Positions 43,848 to 53,485 are shown, numbered from the stretch's first letter. The stretch: DNA of 64,000 nucleotides from Arachidicoccus soli (GCF_003600625.1 NZ_CP032489.1:186001-250000); one strand, 5' to 3'. Notes: generated from the sequence alone by a model not told the origin. Numbers and translations: made by a program.

Positions 43848-45488
43848 ATGCAAACAATTATTGCCAATTACGTTGATGCATTCGATAAAGAAATTTACCC
43901 CGCAGAAATTTCTTTTGATAAGAAAATAATGGCCATCAAAAAAATAGGTCAAAGCGTTGATGAAAGCCTGCCTTATATTTTGCCGGGTTTTATAGATGCG
44001 CACGTTCATATAGAAAGCAGCATGCTTATTCCTAGTGAGTTTGCCCGTGTGGCTGTGACACATGGAACGGTGGCGACAGTAAGCGATCCCCACGAAATTG
44101 CTAATGTCTGTGGTATGGAAGGTGTAAAATACATGATTGAAAATGGTAAAAAGACGCCATTTAAATTTTATTTTGGTGCGCCAAGCTGCGTTCCTGCAAC
44201 AGTTTTTGAAACTGCAGGGGCAATAATTGATAGCGATGGAATAAAAGAATTGCTGTTAATGGATGAAGTAAAATATTTGGCTGAGATGATGAATTTCCCG
44301 GGAGTATTGAACAGTGATGCAGAAGTAATGAAGAAAATTGGACATGCACACTCGCTTAAAAAACCCATTGACGGCCATGCTCCTGGGCTTCTGGGAGAAA
44401 ATGCAAAGAGATATATCGAAGCTGGTATTGTTACAGATCACGAATGTTTTACAAAAGAAGAGGCCTTAGGCAAGTTGAAACATGGAATGAAAATTCTAAT
44501 TCGTGAAGGAAGTGCTGCTAAAAATTTTGAAGCATTAATTGAGTTGTTAAACGACTATGAAGACGAAATTATGTTTTGCAGCGATGATAAGCACCCTGAT
44601 AGCTTGGTATTGGGTCATATCAATCAGTTGTGTGTGAGAGCAGTGGCGAAAGGTATAGATATTTTTAAAATTGTGAAGGCAGCTTGCATTAATCCTGTGT
44701 TTCATTATAAATTAGAAGTAGGGCTCCTACGAGTTAATGAACCTTCAGATTTCGTTTTGGTTAAAGATTTAAAGGGCTTTGAAATACTTAAAACCTATAT
44801 AGAGGGGGGGATAGTGGCTGAAAATGGGCAAACGCTTATTCCTTCCATTAAAGAAGAAATCATAAATAATTTTGAAGCGCAGGAAATAAAAATAGAAGAT
44901 TTACGTTTTGACGATACTGAGTTCTACAAAAATGAAAACGGGGAAATTCCTGTGATTGAAGCAATGGACGGGCAGTTAATTACGAATAAAATATTTTTAT
45001 TACCTAAAAAAGAAAAAGATTATCTGATAAGTGATGCCAGTAAGGATATGTTGAAGATGGTAGTCATTAACCGTTATAGAAAGGCGCCAATTGCAAAAGC
45101 ATTTATTAAAAACTTTGGATTTAAAAAGGGTGCCATTGCTTCTTCTGTAGCACATGACAGCCATAATATAGTGGCTGTTGGTGTAGATGACCAAAGTATA
45201 TTGGATGCAGTCAGTTTAATTATTTCTTCAAAAGGCGGAATAAGTGTGGCCGGAGATAGAAGAGAGGTATTATCTTTGCCCGTAGCCGGACTAATGAGCA
45301 ATGGAGATGCTTATGAGATTTCAAAAAAATATGCGAAATTAGACAGTATGGCAAAAGAATTGCATAGTGGATTGTCGGCACCTTTTATGACATTAAGTTT
45401 TATGGCATTGTTAGTTATTCCACATCTAAAATTGAGCGATAAAGGATTATTTGACGGGGACTCATTTTCTTTTATTCAGTGGAGATAA
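43848..45488 (+). CDS. ade: Adenine deaminase
   Basis: A 546-residue amidohydrolase that turns adenine into hypoxanthine and ammonia. Metal-binding HxH is in [14 protein letters not shown] (about residues 50-62), followed by [24 protein letters not shown] and the late metal Asp in [12 protein letters not shown]. The C-terminal third ([28 protein letters not shown]) is characteristic of Ade. Cytosolic purine salvage. A 244-bp AT-rich spacer precedes it, without a clear promoter box. Confidence 0.95.
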   Translation: MQTIIANYVDAFDKEIYPAEISFDKKIMAIKKIGQSVDESLPYILPGFIDAHVHIESSMLIPSEFARVAVTHGTVATVSDPHEIANVCGMEGVKYMIENGKKTPFKFYFGAPSCVPATVFETAGAIIDSDGIKELLLMDEVKYLAEMMNFPGVLNSDAEVMKKIGHAHSLKKPIDGHAPGLLGENAKRYIEAGIVTDHECFTKEEALGKLKHGMKILIREGSAAKNFEALIELLNDYEDEIMFCSDDKHPDSLVLGHINQLCVRAVAKGIDIFKIVKAACINPVFHYKLEVGLLRVNEPSDFVLVKDLKGFEILKTYIEGGIVAENGQTLIPSIKEEIINNFEAQEIKIEDLRFDDTEFYKNENGEIPVIEAMDGQLITNKIFLLPKKEKDYLISDASKDMLKMVVINRYRKAPIAKAFIKNFGFKKGAIASSVAHDSHNIVAVGVDDQSILDAVSLIISSKGGISVAGDRREVLSLPVAGLMSNGDAYEISKKYAKLDSMAKELHSGLSAPFMTLSFMALLVIPHLKLSDKGLFDGDSFSFIQWR

Positions 45489-45552
45489 TCATTTGTGTAC
45501 ATTTGGGTTCATTTTAAAATAGACTTTTAGCTAGATATTAAAGTAAATTAGT

Positions 45553-46779
45553 ATGAGGAAATACTTTGGGTTCTTATTAACAGGGATACTTTTGTGCACT
45601 AATGTACTCCATGCACAAAAAACACTACGTGTAAGAAAGTTAGTTGACAGCAAGCATGATAAATTATATGGCCTTCCTCTATCAGTAGTGGATATACCCG
45701 CTGGAAATATTGTCATTAGCGGAAATGCAGCCGATACCTCTTCTGCAGGATATAATCAACAACATCTGGTTAAAATAAGCTCCTTTTATATTAGTACCAC
45801 TGAGGTTACCAATGCTCAATACAAAGAATTTACGGATTGGGTCCGGGACTCTATTGCAGCATTTGATTTAGGAGGGAAATATATTATTGTCAAAAATGGT
45901 GATACGGCTATAAACTGGAAATATGCAGCTGATATCAACTATTCTGATCCTGCAATAATGGAAAAGCTCACTGATTTATTGCTTGACCCATCTAAAAGCC
46001 TCAGTAATCATCCGCAAATAGATCCTCATAAATTAATTTATAGAATGCAGGGATTTAATTATCAGGAGGCAGCTAAAAAAGAAAATGAAGGTCGCAATCC
46101 TAAGGACTTTTTATATAAACAGGATATTGAAGTGTATCCTGATACTTTGGTTTGGATGAGAGATTTTGGCTATGCAAATAATGAGCATATGTCAATTGGT
46201 TATTATGCAAGTGACAAATATAAAAATTATCCGGTTGTTGGAGTGAGTTGGTTACAGGCAAATGCTTATTGTGATTGGTTTACAAAACAACGTATTTATA
46301 GGGAGCAAAGAAGGCGAAAGATGCCTGCTGATGGTGTTTGTCGCTTACCTACACAAGCGGAATGGGCTTATGCAGCAAGCTTAAATGACGATAATAGTGA
46401 TGTAAAAGCAAATAAGAGAAATAAAGTTGGAAAAGATAAAAAACAGGAGGAGGGATTGCAGGGAAATAAACTTTTCCCTGAAATGGTAATCAGGAATAAA
46501 GAGGGAGGCTATCATATTTATGGTATGGCCGGAAATGTCTCGGAATGGACAAATACTTCTTTTTATGAAGGTGGTATAAACTTCGTAAATCGCTTTAATC
46601 CGGATATAGAATGGGGTAGTACAGACTCTAAGTCGAAGTTTAAGAGAAGAAAGGTCGTATGTGGAGGAAGCTGGAAAGATATACCTCAACTTACTACGAC
46701 TAGTAACAGATTTTATGAAGACATGGACAATGCACATTCTTACATTGGGTTTAGAGTCGTATTAAACTTCCCTGATTAA
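45553..46779 (+). CDS. gldK: Gliding motility/type IX secretion protein GldK (formylglycine-enzyme-like domain)
   Basis: A 408-residue exported protein that with GldN builds the periplasmic ring of the type IX secretion system. The FGE-sulfatase domain is clear: FYISTTEVTNAQYKEFTDW, VVGVSWLQANAYCDWFTKQ, RLPTQAEWAYAA, MAGNVSEWTNTSF and VVCGGSWKDIPQ. In characterised species GldK/PorK is a lipoprotein. Here the signal peptide (MRKYFGFLLTGILLCTNVLHA) has a Cys but not a proper lipobox, as Leu precedes it, so acylation is doubtful. Its place before gldL decides GldK over the similar GldJ. Confidence 0.92.
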   Translation: MRKYFGFLLTGILLCTNVLHAQKTLRVRKLVDSKHDKLYGLPLSVVDIPAGNIVISGNAADTSSAGYNQQHLVKISSFYISTTEVTNAQYKEFTDWVRDSIAAFDLGGKYIIVKNGDTAINWKYAADINYSDPAIMEKLTDLLLDPSKSLSNHPQIDPHKLIYRMQGFNYQEAAKKENEGRNPKDFLYKQDIEVYPDTLVWMRDFGYANNEHMSIGYYASDKYKNYPVVGVSWLQANAYCDWFTKQRIYREQRRRKMPADGVCRLPTQAEWAYAASLNDDNSDVKANKRNKVGKDKKQEEGLQGNKLFPEMVIRNKEGGYHIYGMAGNVSEWTNTSFYEGGINFVNRFNPDIEWGSTDSKSKFKRRKVVCGGSWKDIPQLTTTSNRFYEDMDNAHSYIGFRVVLNFPD

Positions 46780-46824
46780 TTTTCCTTATTCTTAAAATAA
46801 ATATTAAAACATAATTTTCTCAAT

Positions 46825-47460
46825 ATGTCAGTAGAAAAAGTAAGACCAATAGATCGCATCCTGGAGATTTTTTATTCTTTTGCAGCAGTGCCGGTATTGT
46901 TAGGTGCACTATTTAAAATTACGCATGCCTCGCCATTAGGTATCCCCACCAATCTTTGGTTGAATATCGGTTTGGGTACAGAGGCAATTGTATTCTTATG
47001 TTTCGGCTTATTATATGCATTTGCCCCTCCTAAAGCTGTCGACGAATTAGGTGTTCCTATTGGAGATGAGTCTATGGACACCGTAAAGGTAAAACAGGAA
47101 TCTTCTTTGCATGCAATTGATACGATGTTGAAAGACGCAGATATTACTCCTGACTCTATGAACAGACTGAGTGAAGGATTCAAAAACCTTGAACTAAGTA
47201 TTGCACGAATAAGTAATGCTAGCAATGGTATGGCGAATACAGAGGAGTATATGCAGAAGTTGCAGCAAGCAACTAATTCTCTGGCATCTATGAATAGTTT
47301 TTATAATAAATTAGCAGAAACATCTCAAGCACTGGTAAGCAGTGCAGCTGATGCAAAACGAACCCAAGAGCAAATAGGCACTTTAGCAAAGAATCTTGAA
47401 AAGTTAAATCAAGTTTACGGTGGAATGCTTTCTGCAATGCAAGGAAATAATAAAGCCTAA
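46825..47460 (+). CDS. gldL: Gliding motility/type IX secretion inner-membrane protein GldL
   Basis: A 211-residue inner-membrane protein. Two helices sit at about residues 15-32 and 45-65 (IGLGTEAIVFLCFGLLYAFA), the second with a glutamate (Glu in GTEAIVF) where GldL carries the residue needed for proton-driven rotation. The C-terminal cytosolic part is a coiled coil (RLSEGFKNLELSIARISNAS, KLQQATNSLASMNSF). With GldM it forms the motor of the system. Second gene of the gldKLMN order. Confidence 0.94.
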   Translation: MSVEKVRPIDRILEIFYSFAAVPVLLGALFKITHASPLGIPTNLWLNIGLGTEAIVFLCFGLLYAFAPPKAVDELGVPIGDESMDTVKVKQESSLHAIDTMLKDADITPDSMNRLSEGFKNLELSIARISNASNGMANTEEYMQKLQQATNSLASMNSFYNKLAETSQALVSSAADAKRTQEQIGTLAKNLEKLNQVYGGMLSAMQGNNKA

Positions 47461-47542
47461 ATTTTTATTCCTAAACATTTTCCTGTCAAACTAATGTTCC
47501 TATTATATTAAAGATAGGACTAATTATAAATTAATTACAATT

Positions 47543-49066
47543 ATGGCAATACCTAGGGAGCCGAGGCAAAAAATGATCAACCTGATGTATTTGGTGTTGA
47601 CCGCTCTGTTGGCGCTGAATGTATCGTCCGAAATTTTAAATGCTTTCCGAACTGTCAATAATAGCCTTAACAATGCGACGGCCACGATTGATCAAAAAAA
47701 TCAAACACTTTTTACTTCTTTACAAGAAAAATTGAAAGATCCAAAATCGCATGATTTGGCAGTTATTTGGGCGCCTAAAGCAGAACAGGCAAAACAATAT
47801 TCAGATGAAATGTATGATTACATTGCCAATATAAAATTACGATTGAAAGAAAGGTCCGGCTACCATCCCGAAAAAGGAGACACAACTTTCAGAGAAGATG
47901 ATGTGGATGTCCCTACTAAAATTTTGGATGACGGGAAAGTGGGTGATACATTGTATCAGAAACTTGTGGCATATAAAAAAAATATACTTACTATAGACCC
48001 TGCTATTAACGCTCAATTTCAAAATACATTGCCTATTGACCTTTCTATGCCAAAGGTTGAGGATAAGAGCAACAGAACCTGGGCTGCTGCATATTTTAGG
48101 ATGACGCCTACAATTGCCGCAATCACAATATTGAGTAAATTTCAAAACGATATTAAAAATTCAGAAGCGCAAGTGGTGGAGTTTTGTCACAATAAAATTG
48201 GCCAAGTGCAAGTTGTATATGATGAGTTTCAAGCTTTGGCCTCTGCCAATACCCAATATTTATTACCTGGTCAGGAATTTACTATTTCTGCAGGTGTAGG
48301 TGCCTTTAGTAAAAATGCCAAACCTACAATTACCATTGATGGAGCGTCCATCCCTTTAAATGCAAATGGAATGGCTGAATATAAGACGACAGCAGGAAGC
48401 CCAGGAAATTATTCTAAAAAAGTAAATATATCTTTTCTTAAGCCAGATGGCACGAGGGCTTCATTGGTAAAAGATATCCAATATACAGTTGGTTCCCCTA
48501 CCGGAATCACTGTAAGCGCTGATGCGACAAGGGTTTTATATATTGGGTTAGATAATCCTATTTCTGTAGGCGGAGGGAATGGTCGTGGAGCAGAAAATAT
48601 GCACGCTTCATTAAGTCAAGGTTCAATAATTTCTGAAGGCCATGGGAGGTTTGTTGCTAGAGTATCTACACCGGGTACTGTGAAGATGCGGGTGTCTGAT
48701 GGTAAATCTGAAACCTCAGTAGATTTTCGCGTAAAAACTGTACCCACACCAATCGCAATGGTGGGGGGCAGTAAAGGAGGACGCATGCGTGTGAATGATT
48801 TTAAAGCGCAGGCAGGTGTTCGAGCTGAGCTGGAAGACTTTATATTTGAAGGAGTGCGGTTTACTGTTACTGGCTATACCATGACTTTTGCAGGAGCGGG
48901 TTACCCGGAATTTATGCATAAAGTTGTCAATGGTAATTCATTTTCTTCTGTAAGAGATCTAATTGAACGGGCTAAGCCTGGAAGCACAATTACAATTGAT
49001 GAGATAAGAGCTTCTGGCCCGGGAGGTTCTCGCTTATTAGCACCTATTGCTTTTAACTTATTTTAA
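47543..49066 (+). CDS. gldM: Gliding motility/type IX secretion motor protein GldM
   Basis: A 507-residue protein with one N-terminal membrane helix (MYLVLTALLALNVSSEIL, about residues 12-30) and a long periplasmic part of four globular domains. The start PREPRQKMINLMYLVLTALL and the C-terminal FTVTGYTMTFAGAGYPE..FSSVRDLIERAKPGS match GldM/PorM. It spans the periplasm and transmits GldL torque to the GldK/GldN ring. 82 bp after gldL, 9 bp before gldN. Confidence 0.95.
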   Translation: MAIPREPRQKMINLMYLVLTALLALNVSSEILNAFRTVNNSLNNATATIDQKNQTLFTSLQEKLKDPKSHDLAVIWAPKAEQAKQYSDEMYDYIANIKLRLKERSGYHPEKGDTTFREDDVDVPTKILDDGKVGDTLYQKLVAYKKNILTIDPAINAQFQNTLPIDLSMPKVEDKSNRTWAAAYFRMTPTIAAITILSKFQNDIKNSEAQVVEFCHNKIGQVQVVYDEFQALASANTQYLLPGQEFTISAGVGAFSKNAKPTITIDGASIPLNANGMAEYKTTAGSPGNYSKKVNISFLKPDGTRASLVKDIQYTVGSPTGITVSADATRVLYIGLDNPISVGGGNGRGAENMHASLSQGSIISEGHGRFVARVSTPGTVKMRVSDGKSETSVDFRVKTVPTPIAMVGGSKGGRMRVNDFKAQAGVRAELEDFIFEGVRFTVTGYTMTFAGAGYPEFMHKVVNGNSFSSVRDLIERAKPGSTITIDEIRASGPGGSRLLAPIAFNLF

Positions 49067-49075
49067 AATTTGAAT

Positions 49076-50185
49076 ATGAAAAGAAGAGTTCCATTTCTTA
49101 AGATTGTATTTTTTTCTCTATGTGGATGTGCAATTATGTTACAGGCGTCTGCTCAATCGCATAAAAAAACTAAATCGAGAAGTAGTGCTTATGATACGGG
49201 TAGTTCTTATGATACAGCGCCCGCCAATAAAAATGGGATAAATAAAAGTCATGTCCCTGCTGCGGATACTACTGAGTTGCCAGACAATAGTGCATATGGG
49301 AACACAAGTAATAACAATGGGCAACTTATCAAAAACTTGCCTATAGAAGTTATTAAAGATTCCACTGGCGGAGGCATGTTAGATGACCAAAAAAAATCTT
49401 TAAGAAAAGATAATATTTTAGTGGATGACCTTGCTGATAGCACTGCTACTCCTTTACCTTATTCCCCATTGTATGCTTCAGATGCATTATATCGTGTACG
49501 TGTTTGGCGTACAATTGATACCAGGGATAAAGCAAACTTGCCTTATTTTTATAGTACTGCAATTGATGGAGAAGGGAATACACATTTAATTGATATTCTT
49601 ATAAATGCTATGAAAAATGATAGTGTGCAAGCTTTTAGTTCTATAGATGATAGATTCACTACACCTATTACTTTTCAACAAGCAATTGCCACCTTCGGTA
49701 GTGGAACAGATACTTCTGCTTCTTATGATTTAAATGGCAATATTGTGGGCTATCAAGTTAGACAAAAAGCTATTAATGCTGATTCTATTTATAAATATCG
49801 TATTAAAGAAGAGTGGGTATTTAATAGAAGAGATGGGAAGACCTACGTAAGAATTTTAGGTATTGCTCCATTAATTACTTATACCTTATCCAATGGCGAT
49901 ATGATGGATGACAGTGAACACCCGGCTTTTTGGTTATATTATCCCGATTTGCGTACTAATTTAGTGCGATCTATAATTGCTAACCCCATGGATGGTGGTG
50001 GGACCATTACCTGGGAACAAATATTTGAAAATCGATTATTTGACAGTGAGATAATTAAATCGTCTTTGGATGCAGAACATGGGTTTACAAAAACACCTTT
50101 AGATGCCAATCAAGCGAGAATTATTCAATCGGAATTAAACAATTTAGGGAGTAAAATTGGAGTGGATTCATCAGCTACTAATTAA
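49076..50185 (+). CDS. gldN: Gliding motility/type IX secretion protein GldN
   Basis: A 369-residue exported protein, partner of GldK in the periplasmic ring. Signal peptide about residues 1-27 (ends ASAQS). The GldN core begins near residue 135 (SDALYRVRVWRTIDTRDKAN), then EEWVFNRRDGKTYVRILGIA and WLYYPDLRTNLV. The N-terminal 100 residues are a Ser/Asn/Asp-rich linker longer than in some homologues. A TTG at 49070 is in frame; ATG at 49076 is preferred. Last of the four gld genes, followed by the PorG-like gene after 17 bp. Confidence 0.93.
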   Translation: MKRRVPFLKIVFFSLCGCAIMLQASAQSHKKTKSRSSAYDTGSSYDTAPANKNGINKSHVPAADTTELPDNSAYGNTSNNNGQLIKNLPIEVIKDSTGGGMLDDQKKSLRKDNILVDDLADSTATPLPYSPLYASDALYRVRVWRTIDTRDKANLPYFYSTAIDGEGNTHLIDILINAMKNDSVQAFSSIDDRFTTPITFQQAIATFGSGTDTSASYDLNGNIVGYQVRQKAINADSIYKYRIKEEWVFNRRDGKTYVRILGIAPLITYTLSNGDMMDDSEHPAFWLYYPDLRTNLVRSIIANPMDGGGTITWEQIFENRLFDSEIIKSSLDAEHGFTKTPLDANQARIIQSELNNLGSKIGVDSSATN

Positions 50186-50202
50186 ATAATGTAAATTTTA
50201 AA

Positions 50203-50868
50203 ATGAAAAACTTAATCAGAAATATAGCAGCATTAACTCTTTTTATAATTTTAGGCACTTCTCTTTTTGCACAAAAAGAAAGTATTAATCAGAAAAGTCA
50301 TATCGGTATTGCCGGTGGCATAATGAATTATGGTGGTTTTATGAATAAAAGCCCTTTAACCTTTAAACAGGCCAAACCTAGTGTGGAAATAATGTATCGT
50401 TATGATGTGAGTAATCATTTTAGTGTGCGAGCTACATTTATGGTGGGGGCATTGGGTTGGGACAATGGGAATGTGGATACTTTAATTGATGGTGCACACC
50501 GTTTCGGAAGTTTTCATACGGGCATTGTAGAAGGAGATGTTTTGCCGGAATATAATTTCCTCGATTTAAATAAACATAATTGGACTCCTTATGTATACGG
50601 AGGGGCTGGATATTATGTGCTGGTTACCTACAAAAAAGATGGAATGACTTATAACAAACATGATTTTGAAGGTTTTAATCTTAGAGGAGGCGGGGGTGTC
50701 AAATATCAAATTAATAGTTCTCTTCAATTATTTGCGGAGGCAGATACACGTGAATTCTCTAAAAGTATAGATTATTATAATAGCAAAAATAGCAGAAGCC
50801 GTTATTATTCATTGATGATAGGCCTGACATATCGTTTAGAGCCTAAACATTTAAAGGAGCTTTGGTAG
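50203..50868 (+). CDS. PorG-like (DUF6089-type) outer-membrane beta-barrel protein
   Basis: A 221-residue protein with signal peptide ending SLFAQ and eight or so amphipathic strands (SHIGIAGGIMNYGGFMNK, PYVYGGAGYYVLVTYK, FNLRGGGGVKYQINSSLQLF, RYYSLMIGLTYRLEPK). DUF6089 barrels include PorG, which anchors the PorK/PorN ring to the outer membrane. Its location 17 bp after gldN fits that role well, though the name is inferred from family and context. Confidence 0.8.
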   Translation: MKNLIRNIAALTLFIILGTSLFAQKESINQKSHIGIAGGIMNYGGFMNKSPLTFKQAKPSVEIMYRYDVSNHFSVRATFMVGALGWDNGNVDTLIDGAHRFGSFHTGIVEGDVLPEYNFLDLNKHNWTPYVYGGAGYYVLVTYKKDGMTYNKHDFEGFNLRGGGGVKYQINSSLQLFAEADTREFSKSIDYYNSKNSRSRYYSLMIGLTYRLEPKHLKELW

Positions 50869-50965
50869 GTTCGTTATAAGGTCATTATCATCCCTTAACA
50901 TAACAATAATAGCAAAAATAAATAAGGAGTGAAGAAAATTTGTAACTTCAATAAACCTTATTATT

Positions 50966-51439
50966 ATGCATTGGAGAAAATTCAACGGAGATAAACTTCA
51001 ATTACCCATTAAAGATATGGTTGAAAAAACCATTCTTGCTGAAGTTACAAAAGGGGTTAAGCTAAAAGTTTGTATCGGCACGGATAGCCAAGTAAAAGGT
51101 GCTGATGCAGAGTTTGCAACCGTCATCGTTTTTCTACGGGAACACAACGGTGGATTTATGTACATCCAAAATGATAAAATAAGCAGGCCTTTTCATATTA
51201 AAGAAAGGATGTTGCTTGAAGTTGCTAAAAGTATAGAGGTCGCATATGAATTATGCGACCTTTTTATTAAGTACAACATCGTGATGGAAGTGCATGCCGA
51301 TATTAACACCAGTCCCCAATTTAAGAGTAATGATGCCTTAAAAGAAGCGATGGGTTATATTCTGGGGATGGGTTTTGCTTTTAAAGCCAAGCCGGAGGCC
51401 TTTGCCAGCAGCAGCTGTGCTGATAAAATAGTCAATTAA
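50966..51439 (+). CDS. YkuK-family (RNase H-like fold) protein
   Basis: A 157-residue protein of the YkuK/DUF458 family, with KLKVCIGTDSQVKGADAEFA (acidic RNase H-like strand), KISRPFHIKERMLLEVAKS and NIVMEVHADINTSPQFKSND. The fold suggests nucleic-acid binding or cleavage; no activity is established. The last 151 bases of the gene lie in the left copy of a 441-bp direct repeat, so its 3' end occurs twice. A terminator-like hairpin lies inside the coding region. Confidence 0.85.
   Translation: MHWRKFNGDKLQLPIKDMVEKTILAEVTKGVKLKVCIGTDSQVKGADAEFATVIVFLREHNGGFMYIQNDKISRPFHIKERMLLEVAKSIEVAYELCDLFIKYNIVMEVHADINTSPQFKSNDALKEAMGYILGMGFAFKAKPEAFASSSCADKIVN
51237..51265 (+). terminator. Terminator-like hairpin inside the YkuK coding sequence
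   Basis: A perfect 10-bp stem (AGGTCGCATA with TATGCGACCT), 5-base loop and five T lie at about codons 91-100 of the YkuK gene. It has every mark of an intrinsic terminator, but translating ribosomes would cover it. It could act as an attenuator or limit antisense or uncoupled transcription. Confidence 0.5.
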
Positions 51440-51729
51440 ACGGAGCTCTAATAATCTTTTATACTGTTTTTATTCCTATAAAAGTGGTATTCATAGCTTG
51501 CGCTTCAAACAGTATTTAGCCAACCACCATTGAAGCCGGCTACCCTTAGACCTTGAACTACATATGGACATTTTCTCATAGTTTTCCAAATTAGTCCCGT
51601 TTTAAAATTTTCAATCATTAAGATTACAGGACCCTGATTGAGAGAATATTGCCAAGGAGAAATCCAGCCATTTGGATTTGCACCGATTTCGGGAAATGTA
51701 GGATTGAAACTGGCATCGAAACCATATTT
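51289..51729. repeat. Left copy of a 441-bp direct repeat flanking the IS1634-like element
   Basis: Runs from the AGTGCATGCC to CCATATTT boundaries. By eye it is identical to 53335-53775 over 441 bases; the flanking bases differ at both ends, so the limits are exact. It contains the last 151 bases of the YkuK gene, the spacer, and 225 bases of the 3' end of the glucanase gene. Interpreted as a long target-site duplication. Confidence 0.92.
51505..51729 (-). pseudogene. 3' remnant of the GH144-type gene left of the insertion
   Basis: Encodes the last 74 residues (from Lys370) and stop of the glucanase whose full copy is at 53551-54882. It has no start and ends at the IS edge; it exists because the target sequence was duplicated. 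Confidence 0.88.
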
Positions 51730-51739
51730 CCTGACTTGT
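51730..51739 (+). repeat. Left terminal inverted repeat of the IS1634-like element
   Basis: CCTGACTTGT, exactly inverted at 53325-53334. Confidence 0.88.
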
Positions 51740-51744
51740 ACAAA

Positions 51745-53235
51745 TTAGGTCAGCAGGTTCAGTTTTTCTGTTAATTCTAAAATTGTGGGGTTGGAAGCGG
51801 CCCTCATTTTAATTTCTCTTCCGGTTATTTTATTCTTTAACCGGGCATCAGTGATCTTTTTACATTCGTGTATAAAGCTCTTTATGGATGAGCCCGTTTT
51901 TAACTCTATGTGTTTAGATATGGCTAAAGCCATGAAGCAGATTAATATATGAAGCTTAATGGGTTCTTCTTTATAATGAAAGATAGGTCTGGCCTGTAAA
52001 TCACTTTTGGATATCCTAAAGGCCTGTTCTATTCTATAAAGCTCGTGATAGCGTTCAATTATTATTTGATTACTTGCAACAGACTCCGGCAGGTTTGTGT
52101 AATACCCTTTTATTCCAAGCAGCTTATTGGTTTTTTCGATAAGCTTTTTATTAAGCTCGATGGCTTGTCCGGAGGTCTTTGTAAACTTAAGTTTTTTATT
52201 TTTAGAAGGGTTTGCAATAAGGTACTTAGCTTTTTCAATTTGCTTTTCCATTTCGTATTTATCTTTTCGGTAACGAGCAGGTGAAAAAGCGCAAACCAAG
52301 TCACCATTAACTGTTTTAACTCGAATAGCTTTTCCTTCCTCCCGGGCGAGCTTATTGTCAATTGTTTCAAGTAGGTCGCTTGATATATTACCGAGCCTTG
52401 CTCCGACTATATAGCTGACCCCTTTTTCATTTAATGCTGCACTATTTTGCGTACTTATCATAGCAGCATCGGCAACGACGGTAAAGGTTTCTATATTATT
52501 TTTACGGATAAACCCTTCAATCATCGGAATGAAGGTGTGGCCTTCAAACGTATTACCTGAAAATACATCGTAAGAGATAGGAAACCCCTCCTTACTAACC
52601 ATCAACCCTATCAGGATCTGTGGTTGTTGGGACTTGTTATCCTTAGAAAAACCATTTTTGCGCAAATCATCTGGTTCAAAGCTTTCAAAGTACAGGGTAG
52701 TAACATCATAAAAGACTAAACTATAGTCAAAAGCATAATGGGATTGGACAAACTCAACTGCAATAGCTTCTACTTTGGATTTTAAATTAAGCCACTTGGG
52801 GGCTGATTCGTAATATCTCTGTCGTCGGTGTCTTATGCCAAAATACTCTTCCAATAAAGCAATTGACCGAAGCTTAGAGCTTGGCTCCAACATCCTCATA
52901 ACCACTAAGTCTAACAGAAAATCATTATGCAGTTTATCAAAGCCGATGGCGATAATGAGTTTGTGGATCAGCTCATAGAAAAAAGAATAATAGACTCCCA
53001 GAAACTCTATTTTCTTGATGTTTATGATATTGTTTGACTGATCCTCATTAAAAAGGAATAACTGGCTGCTTATCTTTTTAATAAAATCATTAGCCAATAC
53101 TATCAAGTTATTTAGCTCATCTGCAGTACGGGCAGTACCAATATGTCTTACGATTACTCTTTTACGGTTTTCAATCCTGTAAACCTGCACAGATGTCGAT
53201 GATGCAGCATACTTGATTTGCCTGATTTTATACAT
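51745..53235 (-). CDS. IS1634-family (IS4-superfamily DDE) transposase
   Basis: A 496-residue transposase. The DDE triad fits Asp177 (YSLVFYDVTTLYFES), Asp256 (FTVVADAAMIS) and Glu403 (YRIEQAFRISKSDLQARP); the YxxxYRIEQAFR..K signature and the RPIFHYKEEPIKLHI segment after it are typical of the IS1634 subgroup. A long insertion with Lys-rich KNKKLKFTK between the second Asp and the Glu is usual for this subgroup. The frame is complete. Confidence 0.94.
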   Translation of the reverse strand: MYKIRQIKYAASSTSVQVYRIENRKRVIVRHIGTARTADELNNLIVLANDFIKKISSQLFLFNEDQSNNIINIKKIEFLGVYYSFFYELIHKLIIAIGFDKLHNDFLLDLVVMRMLEPSSKLRSIALLEEYFGIRHRRQRYYESAPKWLNLKSKVEAIAVEFVQSHYAFDYSLVFYDVTTLYFESFEPDDLRKNGFSKDNKSQQPQILIGLMVSKEGFPISYDVFSGNTFEGHTFIPMIEGFIRKNNIETFTVVADAAMISTQNSAALNEKGVSYIVGARLGNISSDLLETIDNKLAREEGKAIRVKTVNGDLVCAFSPARYRKDKYEMEKQIEKAKYLIANPSKNKKLKFTKTSGQAIELNKKLIEKTNKLLGIKGYYTNLPESVASNQIIIERYHELYRIEQAFRISKSDLQARPIFHYKEEPIKLHILICFMALAISKHIELKTGSSIKSFIHECKKITDARLKNKITGREIKMRAASNPTILELTEKLNLLT

Positions 53236-53324
53236 ATTTTGCTCTTTAGGTCAGCAAATTACAAAAATCATACAAACAAAATTCCTATTATCAATCATTT
53301 ACATATTAAATAAAATTTACCCGG

Positions 53325-53334
53325 ACAAGTCAGG
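53325..53334 (-). repeat. Right terminal inverted repeat of the IS1634-like element
   Basis: ACAAGTCAGG, reverse complement of the left end at 51730-51739. Confidence 0.88.
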
Positions 53335-53485
53335 AGTGCATGCCGATATTAACACCAGTCCCCAATTTAAGAGTAATGATGCCTTAAAAGAAGCGATGGG
53401 TTATATTCTGGGGATGGGTTTTGCTTTTAAAGCCAAGCCGGAGGCCTTTGCCAGCAGCAGCTGTGCTGATAAAATAGTCAATTAA
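53335..53485 (+). pseudogene. Duplicated 3' fragment of the YkuK gene
   Basis: Encodes the last 49 or so residues of the YkuK protein and its stop codon, identical to 51289-51439. A longer frame from 53213 joins IS-end sequence to this fragment and is an artefact of the junction. Confidence 0.88.

Larger units (their letters stand above)
51730..53334 (-). mobile_element. IS1634-family insertion sequence, 1605 bp
   Basis: Bounded by 10-bp perfect inverted repeats and, outside these, by 441-bp direct repeats. It holds one transposase gene on the minus strand and short non-coding ends of 15 and 99 bp. An 11-bp sequence, TTAGGTCAGCA, occurs in the same orientation near both ends (51745 and 53246). 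IS1634, from Mycoplasma mycoides, is known for target duplications of very variable and sometimes several-hundred-base length, which fits this case. No frameshift is seen in the transposase, so it may be active. Confidence 0.9.

Noticed and set aside
53213-53485. Open frame joining the IS right end to the YkuK C-terminus
   Set aside because: It is a junction artefact: first part lies in non-coding IS end, second part is the duplicated 3' fragment.
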